Shown here in pieces: positions 8,413 to 15,160 of a stretch of 17,127 nucleotides of DNA. The notes beneath the pieces are model-generated. The model was given only the letters and a program-made list of their open reading frames with translations. It was not told where the DNA came from and did not search any database. The stretch is from Bacillota bacterium (GTDB lineage Bacteria; Bacillota; Clostridia; Acetivibrionales; DSM-1351). Position 1 is the first letter of the stretch, and each line of letters begins with the position of its first letter. A program made the position numbers and the translations under genes. Location of the stretch: the NCBI GenBank assembly GCA_023412275.1, contig JAEYNY010000012.1:1-17127 (forward strand). Reading direction: 5' to 3'.

Positions 8413-9315
8413 TTATTTATAATATAATTTAAACAATATATCACGGCTATAATTGCCAAAACCCTTCCCGAATATTGTTACACCGCCGACATTCTGCGAG
8501 TCAGGCAGTACTGCTATTTTGAAAGTCCAATATTTCTGACGAATATCCAAAGATGAAAGAGATGTATCGGAAACTTTAATGCCATCTATATAAGATCCAT
8601 CCTGTGTTATACGTATGGATTTATACAGCCCGTATTGACCAACCTGCAGACTCCACCAATCAGGAGTATATCTGCCCCTGCTGTTTCCATAATCACCGGG
8701 GCTGGTCCATTGACCAACTTTTTTTTCATTAAGAAAAAAAGTTATATCCGATGGCCAATTGCTGTTTATCCCCGGAGCTTCAGAACCAAGCTCCATTGAA
8801 ATTTCTAATTCTTCAGGCTGTTGGACTGAAAGCAAAAAATTTGGAATCTTATATTCTACATAACCTTCCGTAAACCAAAGTATTCCTGCATTAACTCTGT
8901 CCGGCTCCAAAAAATACCTTGGATCATCAAACTCACCTATAACCTTTTCAGGTGTTGCTATTCCACAAGTGGGGGTAACTGTAAAATTCGTATAATGACC
9001 TATTGGCATTGAGAATTCGTGGTAATTTCTTGTTTTTGTCTGTCTGCTTGGAAATTGAACCTCCAAGGAATCTATGTCAAGAAAGCAGAGTTTTTGCACT
9101 GCCCCGTTAATGCTTTTTCGTTCAGAATGAACAATGCCGGCTTTTTCAAGCTTTTTTACATGCATTGTTACTATTGCACTGCTCAAACCGAGTTCTTGGG
9201 CAAGCTGTTTTATATTTAAAGCATCCATTGCAAGTAAATTAATTATTTTCATTCTTACGCTGCTGCTTAAAGCTTCATAAACAGGCAACCACTTTTCAGA
9301 TATATCTATCTTCAT
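8413..9315 (-). CDS. ArsR-like winged-helix regulator with large beta-rich C-terminal domain
   Basis: A 300-residue putative one-component regulator. Residues about 10-80 form an ArsR/HTH_20 winged helix: ALSSSVRMKIINLL is a typical first helix, LNIKQLAQELGLSSAIVTMHVKKLEKAGIV the recognition region. The remaining 220 residues are rich in aromatic and beta-forming residues (ILWFTEGYVEYKIP, WPSDITFFLNEKKVGQW, TPDWWSLQVGQYGLYKSIRI). They do not resemble the metal-binding part of classical ArsR proteins. Proteins of this layout occur beside glycosidase genes in Firmicutes, and I infer that the C-terminal part senses a sugar. AGGAG lies 10 nt before the ATG. The gene is divergent from the arabinofuranosidase and upstream of the transporter genes on the same strand, so it may control both. 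Whether it represses or activates cannot be told. Confidence 0.85.
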   Translation of the reverse strand: MKIDISEKWLPVYEALSSSVRMKIINLLAMDALNIKQLAQELGLSSAIVTMHVKKLEKAGIVHSERKSINGAVQKLCFLDIDSLEVQFPSRQTKTRNYHEFSMPIGHYTNFTVTPTCGIATPEKVIGEFDDPRYFLEPDRVNAGILWFTEGYVEYKIPNFLLSVQQPEELEISMELGSEAPGINSNWPSDITFFLNEKKVGQWTSPGDYGNSRGRYTPDWWSLQVGQYGLYKSIRITQDGSYIDGIKVSDTSLSSLDIRQKYWTFKIAVLPDSQNVGGVTIFGKGFGNYSRDILFKLYYK

Positions 9316-9505
9316 TTACATTTTGCTCCTCATTCAAATTAATACAAGTATAAATTACCCGTCATAATTTGTAAATATTAAGTCTATTATTTGTATTGAC
9401 ATATAAGAAAATGGAATATACTATATTGTTATTAAGGTAACTATTAAGTAATTAATATTTTGATTAATTACTTCAATTTAATTAATATTTTTATTGGAGG
9501 TCAGC
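9316..9505. promoter_or_regulatory. Divergent control region of the regulator and arabinofuranosidase genes
   Basis: A 190-bp divergent intergenic region. For the plus strand there is a perfect -35 TTGACA (9396-9401); TACTAT at 9419-9424 gives 17-bp spacing, and TATACT at 9417-9422 is closer to consensus but with 15-bp spacing. Downstream of this promoter lie the inverted and direct repeats listed separately, then GGAGG (9496-9500) for the arabinofuranosidase. A minus-strand promoter for the regulator must also lie here but is not clear to me. Confidence 0.65.
9446..9491. repeat. Candidate operator: 11-bp inverted repeat plus 13-bp direct repeat
   Basis: AAGTAATTAAT (9446-9456) and ATTAATTACTT (9463-9473) form a perfect inverted repeat with a 6-base spacer. 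The sequence TAATTAATATTTT occurs at 9449-9461 and again at 9479-9491, exactly 30 bp apart, close to three helical turns. The block lies just downstream of the TTGACA promoter and ends five bases before the Shine-Dalgarno, a position suited to repression. The likely ligand is the divergent ArsR-like protein; that is inference. Confidence 0.6.
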
Positions 9506-11014
9506 ATGGATAACGCAAAAATGATACTTAACAAAGACTATATTGTAGGGCCCGTTGATAAAAGAATTTACGGCTCATTTATTGAACATTTGGGAAGGGC
9601 TGTTTACGGTGGAATCTATGAGCCGGGACACCCTACAGCTGACAAATTAGGATTTAGGCAAGATGTCTCAGAAATGATAAAAGAATTACAGGTGCCGATA
9701 GTAAGATACCCAGGCGGAAATTTTGTTTCAGGCTATAATTGGGAAGATGGAGTAGGCCCTGTAGATAAAAGGCCCCGACGCACAGAATTGGCTTGGGCTA
9801 CAATTGAGACCAATGAAATCGGAACCAATGAATTTGCAACATGGGCTAAAGAAGTAGGGACAGAAGTGATGATGGCAGTTAATCTGGGAACAAGAGGGGT
9901 TGAAGCAGCCAGAAATCTTATTGAATACTGCAACCTTACTCAAGGGACATACTATAGTGATTTGAGAAAGTCTCATGGTTACAGCCAGCCTCATAACATA
10001 AAGACCTGGTGTCTAGGAAATGAAATGGACGGCCCTTGGCAGATAGGCGCAAAGACTGCTGAGGAATATGGAAGGCTTGCCTGCGAAACTGCAAAGGCTA
10101 TGAGAATGGTAGATCCTACAATCGAATTGGTAGCCTGCGGAAGCTCAGGGAGCGGTATGCCTCAATTTGCACAATGGGAAGCTACAGTACTTGAACATAC
10201 ATATGAACATGTTGATTATATTTCACTTCATACATATTATGGAAACCAAGAAGGAGACACTGCTAACTTCCTGGCAAAAAGTATGGATATGGATGCTTTT
10301 ATCAAATCCGTTGTTGCAACCTGTGATTATATAAAGGCAAAAAAACGCAGTAAGAAAAAAATAAATCTCTCTTTTGATGAATGGAACGTATGGTTCCACT
10401 CCAATGAAGCAGATAAAAAAATTGACAGATGGTCTATAGCACCACCTCAGCTTGAAGATGTTTACAATTTTGAGGATGCACTATTGGTTGGAAGTATGTT
10501 GATAACTCTGTTAAAGAATGCTGACAGAGTAAAGATGGCTTGTCTTGCACAGCTTGTGAATGTTATTGCACCAATAATGACAGAGAACGGCGGAAGTGCA
10601 TGGAAGCAGACCATTTACTATCCATACCTCCATACATCAGTGTTTGGTAGAGGTACTGTTTTAAACACTATTATGAAAGCACCAAAGTTTGACACTAAGG
10701 ATTTTACCGATGTTTCAGCCATAGATGCAACAGCAGTTATTAATGACAACAATGACGAAATTACTATTTTTGCAGTAAACAGGCATATGGAAGACAGTAT
10801 CACTTTGGATGTTGAACTTAATGGCTTCGGACAGTTTGAAGTGGTTGAACATATAGTTCTTGAACATAATGATGTAAAAGCTACTAATACAAAAGAAAAT
10901 CCAAATAATGTTATACCGAATAACAAGGGAAATGCAATTGTAGAAGACGGAAGTATTAAGGCTTCCTTAAAGAATCTTTCCTGGAATGTTATAAGATTGA
11001 AAAAAGTAAAATAA
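9506..11014 (+). CDS. abfA: GH51 alpha-L-arabinofuranosidase
   Basis: A 502-residue enzyme without signal peptide, so it acts in the cytoplasm, removing terminal alpha-L-arabinofuranosyl residues from imported arabino- or arabinoxylo-oligosaccharides. The TIM-barrel retaining mechanism needs two glutamates. The acid/base is E173 in LGNEMDG (codon 10022-10024) and the nucleophile is E292 in FDEWNVW (codon 10379-10381). Other family blocks are GSFIEHLGRAVYGGIYEPG near the start, RYPGGNFVSGYNWEDGVGP and HTYYGN. The C-terminal 130 residues form the usual beta-sandwich. Length and positions match characterised bacterial GH51 enzymes of about 502 residues. An in-frame TTG at 9494 exists, but it overlaps the ribosome binding site; GGAGG at 9496-9500 points to the ATG at 9506. 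It is followed by a hairpin terminator. Confidence 0.97.
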   Translation: MDNAKMILNKDYIVGPVDKRIYGSFIEHLGRAVYGGIYEPGHPTADKLGFRQDVSEMIKELQVPIVRYPGGNFVSGYNWEDGVGPVDKRPRRTELAWATIETNEIGTNEFATWAKEVGTEVMMAVNLGTRGVEAARNLIEYCNLTQGTYYSDLRKSHGYSQPHNIKTWCLGNEMDGPWQIGAKTAEEYGRLACETAKAMRMVDPTIELVACGSSGSGMPQFAQWEATVLEHTYEHVDYISLHTYYGNQEGDTANFLAKSMDMDAFIKSVVATCDYIKAKKRSKKKINLSFDEWNVWFHSNEADKKIDRWSIAPPQLEDVYNFEDALLVGSMLITLLKNADRVKMACLAQLVNVIAPIMTENGGSAWKQTIYYPYLHTSVFGRGTVLNTIMKAPKFDTKDFTDVSAIDATAVINDNNDEITIFAVNRHMEDSITLDVELNGFGQFEVVEHIVLEHNDVKATNTKENPNNVIPNNKGNAIVEDGSIKASLKNLSWNVIRLKKVK

Positions 11015-11032
11015 AAATCATTGCTTTTACTA

Positions 11033-11063
11033 AGAACCATCCGTATTTATGACGGATGGTTCT
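11033..11063 (+). terminator. Terminator hairpin after the arabinofuranosidase gene
   Basis: AGAACCATCCGT (11033-11044) and ACGGATGGTTCT (11052-11063) form a perfect 12-bp stem with a 7-base loop, followed on the plus strand by ATTTATTTAT. The T tract is interrupted, so efficiency is uncertain. It also separates the arabinofuranosidase from the convergent minus-strand operon. Confidence 0.75.
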
Positions 11064-11104
11064 ATTTATTTATACCGTTAGCTTCAAACAGTGCAGGTAT
11101 CTTT

Positions 11105-11275
11105 TCATATAAGTGTTAACTTATTATTTATACCATCCAATTCTATTTCGTCATTATTATGTATCAACCCTAAAGCCCCTTTAACACCATATAGTGTTGG
11201 GATACCCATTTCTCTTGCAATTATCCCCATATAATAACTTCCTTTAAATGTCGCTATTGCAGATATGTTCCACAT
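11105..11275 (-). pseudogene. Relic of a PEP-utilising enzyme swivelling domain
   Basis: Reading the minus strand from 11275 to the TGA at 11105-11107 gives 56 codons containing GIIAREMGIPTLYGVKGALG and then IHNNDEIELDG. This pattern matches the C-terminal mobile domain of PEP synthase, pyruvate phosphate dikinase and rifampicin phosphotransferase-like proteins (S-H-x-A-I-I-A-R-E-x-G-I-P, then G-V, then D-G-x-x-I-x-V-D-G). The position of the phospho-accepting histidine is a tyrosine (KGSYYMGIIARE). The frame runs out of phase with the last 30 or so bases of the acyl carrier protein gene and no upstream part of such an enzyme exists here. I read it as the tail of a gene whose body was deleted. 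A short expressed peptide is less likely; no good ribosome binding site precedes the ATG. Confidence 0.6.
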
Positions 11276-11513
11276 AATCAAATAAAGATCTCAGCGTGGG
11301 GAATTTCCTATAATCCAAGACTTCATCACCAAATTCAAAATCAAACTCATTCTCTATAGCAACGATGATTTTAACAAACTCAAGGGAATTAATACCAATG
11401 TCTAACAAATTTGAGTCTATATCTGTATCATCATTTAAGTTTGCTGTTGCAATATTATCTAAAATTATTTTTATTATCCTTTGTTGTATTAATGAATCTC
11501 CTGATTGTACCAT
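11244..11513 (-). CDS. Free-standing acyl carrier protein
   Basis: An 89-residue acyl/peptidyl carrier protein of PP-binding fold. It is acidic and helical, with the phosphopantetheine site S43 in DIGINSLEFVKIIVAIENEF. The residue before the serine is Asn where fatty-acid ACPs have Asp (DSL). The GGGGAG motif 6 nt upstream favours the ATG at 11511-11513. An alternative ATG at 11549 would add a 12-residue Lys-rich leader, overlap the phosphatase gene end and use only a weak GGTGA. The gene closely follows a HAD phosphatase gene and belongs to the operon that also encodes a carrier domain within the large multidomain protein, so it most likely carries an intermediate of a specialised pathway rather than serving fatty acid synthesis. 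That role is inferred. Confidence 0.88.
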   Translation of the reverse strand: MVQSGDSLIQQRIIKIILDNIATANLNDDTDIDSNLLDIGINSLEFVKIIVAIENEFDFEFGDEVLDYRKFPTLRSLFDYVEHICNSDI

Positions 11514-11538
11514 ATTTTTCTCCCCTTTTTTACACTTT

Positions 11539-12252
11539 TTATCTGCCATTTAGTGTATTCACCAATACATCTTTAATATTCACGGGCTTAAACATGCCCT
11601 CTTTATCACTTTGGTTATGTATGTTAAAGAGGCATCCTTTTAATTCCACAATACTTCTTACTATATAATCAGGATGTTCTTTTTTAAGGTCCTCTACGTC
11701 TGTATCACCCCAAGTAACAGCAATATTTTTTACTCCTGCGGATTTTGCACATAGAATATCGTTTCTGGCATCTCCAACCATTACAGAATTTTCTCTTGTA
11801 GTGCTTAACTTTTCAAGACACAACACTAAACTTTCCGGGTGAGGTTTTGGGTTACAAACATCATCTGAGCAAACTAAAGTATCAAAATAATTGGATAAAT
11901 CCGTATTATCAAGTATTTCTAGTGTTCTGGCCCTGTCTTTTCCTGTACATAGGCCACACTTATACTTATTTTGCTTTAATTCCGCCAATAGCTCTCTCAT
12001 ACCATCATATACTTTTATTTCTGTTATCTTTTTACGGCTTATTTCTCTGTATGGCTCCACCATCTCTAATGGCAGATTCATTTTATTAAATATGTTCGGT
12101 AACGAATCCCCGCTATGTCTGAGAAACTCCTCAAAAGATGGTACACCGCCATCATCAACTACAATCTTATAGCTTTGGAAAAAAGCTTGTCTCTGTACTT
12201 CAGTAGAATTTATAACAACCCCGTCAAAATCAAAAATTACTGCTTTTCTCAA
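11539..12252 (-). CDS. HAD-superfamily phosphatase, phosphoglycolate phosphatase-like
   Basis: A 237-residue cytoplasmic HAD hydrolase with a C1 cap. All four motifs are present: nucleophile D8 and general acid D10 in VIFDFDGVV, T103 in LCTGKD, K136 in NPKPHPES, and D161/D165 in MVGDARNDILCAKSAG. The cap covers about residues 16-85. This points to a working phosphatase of the Gph/PpaX/beta-phosphoglucomutase group; the substrate cannot be read from sequence. A C-terminal extension of roughly 27 residues follows the core. Translation starts at TTG (12250-12252), with AGGTGAT about 5 nt upstream and no better start in frame. It lies between the ribosome GTPase and the carrier protein genes with short gaps, which suggests one transcript. 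A role in dephosphorylating a pathway intermediate is plausible but not shown. Confidence 0.88.
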   Translation of the reverse strand: MRKAVIFDFDGVVINSTEVQRQAFFQSYKIVVDDGGVPSFEEFLRHSGDSLPNIFNKMNLPLEMVEPYREISRKKITEIKVYDGMRELLAELKQNKYKCGLCTGKDRARTLEILDNTDLSNYFDTLVCSDDVCNPKPHPESLVLCLEKLSTTRENSVMVGDARNDILCAKSAGVKNIAVTWGDTDVEDLKKEHPDYIVRSIVELKGCLFNIHNQSDKEGMFKPVNIKDVLVNTLNGR

Positions 12253-12334
12253 ACTACATCACCTACTTTTAAATTAATGTTATCGTATTTGCATCAATGT
12301 TTCTCTGTTGTGAATGAATATATAATGTCTGAAC

Positions 12335-13468
12335 TTAAAATGATTTAAAAATATTCTTATTACGTTGAAAATTACCTTTTCGCTTATCTTGTTGCACTTT
12401 TGCATGAAGCTTCGCACCTTTGCTTAAGTACGCTTCGTTTTGCTTTATTCTTCCATCCAGCATTACCAGTTCATAATGCTGCTTTCTATAGTTTTCAAGC
12501 CTTTCAAGGCTTATCAGCCCTTCTTCTATGGACACCCTGATGGCACATCCGGGCTCTTTATCATGCTGGCAGTCCCTATATTTACATTTTTTTGCTATAC
12601 TGATGATATCATCAAAATTTTGATTCAGAGCATCCTCTTCTCCCCACAGTTGCAATTCTCTTAAACCCGGAGTATCAATTATCATACATCCTGAATTATG
12701 ATATATCAGTTGAGCACTTGTTGTTGTATGCTTTCCTTTTCCATTGAAATCACTTATTAAATTAGTTCTTTGTTTTTCCTCCCCAATTAAATAATTGATT
12801 ATCGATGATTTTCCTACTCCCGAAGACCCTAGAAAAACTATTGATTTGCCTTGGAGCAGGTATTTATCAAAAATGTCCATACCAATGTTTTTTAATACAC
12901 TAATGGGGTAAATGTCCAAGCCTGCTGCAATTTTCCTGACTTTAACCACATAATCTTCAATGGATTCACAGCAATCAACTTTATTTAAGATGATAACAGG
13001 AGTAGCACCGCTGTTGTAGGCAAGTGTTATATACCTTTCAATTCTTTGAAGATTAAAATTTCCATCCAAACCACATACAATAAATACTGTATCTACATTT
13101 GCTGCGATAATCTGTTCCTCAGTAGTTCCCCCAACTATACACCCGTTTTTAACTTTTCTGCCTCCCGATATGGGTAACTTTCTAACAAAGGCAGTCTTTC
13201 TTGGTAAAACGTGATGAATTATTGCTTGACTATCATTTTCGGTTAGTTTTATTAAAGTCCAATCGCCAACCGCAGGAAAGTGTTTCCTTTTACTTGCCGT
13301 ATATATAAATTTTCCTGACAGCTTGGCATTAATAGATTTATTCTCCAAGCAAACCGTATAATTGTTTTTCTGTTGAGACAAAACTCTTGCAGGAATCAAT
13401 TCTTCATTACCGTATTCGGCATAGTGCTTTTCAAAAAAGCTGTCCCATCCCAATCTGTCTAAATTCAT
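12335..13468 (-). CDS. rsgA: RsgA-family ribosome small-subunit GTPase (long paralogue type)
   Basis: A 377-residue circularly permuted GTPase that in characterised members binds the 30S subunit during late maturation. After an N-terminal OB-fold come the G motifs in permuted order: G4 NKVD (162-165), G1 GSSGVGKS (214-221), G2 within GKGKHTTT (244-251), and G3 DTPG (265-268). The zinc site is C295, C300, H302, C308 in CKYRDCQHDKEPGC. The opening MNLDRLGW and a basic tail of some 60 residues mark the longer RsgA type that many Firmicutes carry as a second copy. The in-frame start at 13534 overlaps aroQ and lacks a ribosome binding site; AGAGGAGG stands 6 nt before the ATG at 13466-13468, which is therefore chosen. 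It lies inside a presumed biosynthetic operon, which is unusual for a housekeeping ribosome factor. Confidence 0.93.
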   Translation of the reverse strand: MNLDRLGWDSFFEKHYAEYGNEELIPARVLSQQKNNYTVCLENKSINAKLSGKFIYTASKRKHFPAVGDWTLIKLTENDSQAIIHHVLPRKTAFVRKLPISGGRKVKNGCIVGGTTEEQIIAANVDTVFIVCGLDGNFNLQRIERYITLAYNSGATPVIILNKVDCCESIEDYVVKVRKIAAGLDIYPISVLKNIGMDIFDKYLLQGKSIVFLGSSGVGKSSIINYLIGEEKQRTNLISDFNGKGKHTTTSAQLIYHNSGCMIIDTPGLRELQLWGEEDALNQNFDDIISIAKKCKYRDCQHDKEPGCAIRVSIEEGLISLERLENYRKQHYELVMLDGRIKQNEAYLSKGAKLHAKVQQDKRKGNFQRNKNIFKSF

Positions 13469-13526
13469 AAAAAGCCTCCTCTTATTGCTAATACCGACAT
13501 TTTGAAGTTCACCTATAAGTATCTGA

Positions 13527-13970
13527 TTAAACAACTTTTAAATGATTGGTCAGTGCCCTTAGCCCAAGTTCATAACCGTAACCTTGAAAGCCTGATATTT
13601 GACCGACAGCCTTTTCAGCAAAAATAGATTCTGAATGCCATCCCCCTCTGGAATAAATATTTGATAAATGTACTTCAACAAAAGGCTTATCTATTGCAGT
13701 TAACGCATCCAGAATAGCATATCCGCCTTTTGTATATGCTGCAGGATTAATAATGAAGCCCTCAACTTTTTCAATATTTTGTTGAATGAAATCCACAATA
13801 TCACCTTCATGATTTGACTGAAAGAAAACAAGCTCAAAATTCAATTCTACTGAAAGCTTTACCAAACGAGCTTCTATATCCCCCCAGGTTTCTTTTCCAT
13901 AATACCCGGGCTCCCTTATCCCCAGCATATTTATGTTTGGTCCGTTTACCACACCGATAATTCTTTTCAT
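13527..13970 (-). CDS. Divergent type II 3-dehydroquinate dehydratase
   Basis: A 147-residue AroQ-fold protein. Type II enzymes interconvert 3-dehydroquinate and 3-dehydroshikimate as dodecamers in the cytoplasm. It keeps the N-terminal GPNINMLGIREPGYYG with catalytic R19 and Y24, FQSNHEGDIVDFIQ, N75, D88, E99 and H101 in EVHLSN, and R108. Two usually invariant active-site positions differ: the histidine of NPAAYTHTS is K81 (codon 13728-13730, in NPAAYTKGG), and the R112 equivalent is H112 in GGWHSES. Numbering coincides with the M. tuberculosis enzyme. A second ATG immediately upstream (13973) is possible; AGGAG is 7 nt from the chosen ATG and 4 nt from the other. It may act on 3-dehydroquinate with altered efficiency or on a related substrate in the surrounding pathway. 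For that reason I do not assign the symbol aroQ. Confidence 0.85.
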   Translation of the reverse strand: MKRIIGVVNGPNINMLGIREPGYYGKETWGDIEARLVKLSVELNFELVFFQSNHEGDIVDFIQQNIEKVEGFIINPAAYTKGGYAILDALTAIDKPFVEVHLSNIYSRGGWHSESIFAEKAVGQISGFQGYGYELGLRALTNHLKVV

Positions 13971-14053
13971 CATTTTTCTCCTATGGTATCAATTCGACTG
14001 ACAGATTATTCTAAAATTTTACCATAATATCCTTATCCCAGAAATTTCTTATA

Positions 14054-15133
14054 TTAAATTTTTTCGGTCATATATAACTTTTCTATCAAGTTTACAGTAT
14101 TATATCCGTCTTCAGGGGTTAAACTGGATGTCAAATCGCCTTTAATTGTACTTACAAAGTAACGTGTAAGCCCGTCAAAAGCTGTGAGTGCATTATTTGT
14201 ACTTCTATCAAATACTACTTCATTTCTAAAACCATTCAAACTGCTTACGGTTATAGAATCCTTGTCCCATAACCGATCATTGCTAAAGCCGAAAAGTGTT
14301 TTAAGTTCAAGACTACCTTTTGACCCTTGAACATCAAAATATGTATGGTCACCTTTTACCGGTGACATCCAGCATAAGTTCAATTCTATAACAGTATCAT
14401 TTTCAAAGATTATATTGGAGGTTATTGTATCTTCCACATCAATGACAGAATTCTGAAACTCCCCCGTGTCAAACCAGGACGCACCTTTATCTTTATCTGA
14501 ATTGTAATTACGGGATGCTGTGAAACTAATATCTTTGACACGATTTTCTTTTAACAGCATCAGACACAAATCAAGTATATGTGGGCCTAAGTCTATTAAA
14601 ACGCCACCACCTGAGAGTTCTTTGTTTGTAAACCAGGTTCCTGGCCTTGGAACCCCTGATTTTCTTATCCATCCTGCTTTTATTTTATTAATTTCTCCTA
14701 TTTCTCCTTTTGAAATAATCTCGGCCATCTTTTTTATATCTTCTCGGAATCTATTCACAAATCCCGGCATGAAAACTTTTCTGTTTTCCCTAGCAACCCG
14801 TATAATATCTACCACATCTTTACTATGGATTGTGATAGGCTTTTCACACAAGACATGTTTGCCTTTTTGAAGTGCCTTTATAGAAAAATCCCCATGTGTA
14901 TAATTAGGAGTTGAAATTACTACTGCATCAATTTCTGATTCCAAAAAATCCTGATAATTATCATATGCATTATTAATGTTAAATTTTTTTGTGACATCCT
15001 TTGTCTTTTGGATATCGTTATCAAAAACAGATATGACTTCTACTCCTTTAATCCTTTGAAACGCTGGAATATGTGCATTTTGTGCAATCCATCCACAACC
15101 TGCTATACCTATTTTTATACTGTCTTTCATCAT
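14054..15133 (-). CDS. Gfo/Idh/MocA-family NAD(P)-dependent oxidoreductase
   Basis: A 359-residue cytoplasmic dehydrogenase. The Rossmann domain opens with IGIAGCGWIAQNAH (dinucleotide motif at 9-16), followed by VVISTPNYTHGDF and the family's CEKP motif with catalytic K98. The C-terminal alpha/beta domain has GGGVLIDLGPHILDL with D181 and H185, the usual catalytic pair. Family members oxidise or reduce hydroxyls of sugars, inositols and cyclitols. Taken with the dehydroquinate dehydratase-like neighbour, a sugar or carbocyclic substrate is likely, but which one cannot be said. It starts 27 bp after the large multidomain gene, so co-transcription is likely. Two adjacent ATG codons (15133, 15130) are preceded by GGGGGA; either could be used. 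Confidence 0.9.
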   Translation of the reverse strand: MMKDSIKIGIAGCGWIAQNAHIPAFQRIKGVEVISVFDNDIQKTKDVTKKFNINNAYDNYQDFLESEIDAVVISTPNYTHGDFSIKALQKGKHVLCEKPITIHSKDVVDIIRVARENRKVFMPGFVNRFREDIKKMAEIISKGEIGEINKIKAGWIRKSGVPRPGTWFTNKELSGGGVLIDLGPHILDLCLMLLKENRVKDISFTASRNYNSDKDKGASWFDTGEFQNSVIDVEDTITSNIIFENDTVIELNLCWMSPVKGDHTYFDVQGSKGSLELKTLFGFSNDRLWDKDSITVSSLNGFRNEVVFDRSTNNALTAFDGLTRYFVSTIKGDLTSSLTPEDGYNTVNLIEKLYMTEKI

Positions 15134-15160
15134 TTGTCCCCCATTTTAACGTTTATTTCA

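Noticed and set aside
10618..11040. 140-codon minus-strand open frame over the arabinofuranosidase 3' end
   Set aside because: It is antisense to a clear GH51 C-terminal domain and crosses the terminator; composition is that of a shadow frame.
13982..14026. TATGGTA/TACCATA inverted repeat between the dehydroquinase-like and oxidoreductase genes
   Set aside because: Seven-base AT-rich arms 31 bases apart with no T tract are not convincing as a terminator or operator.
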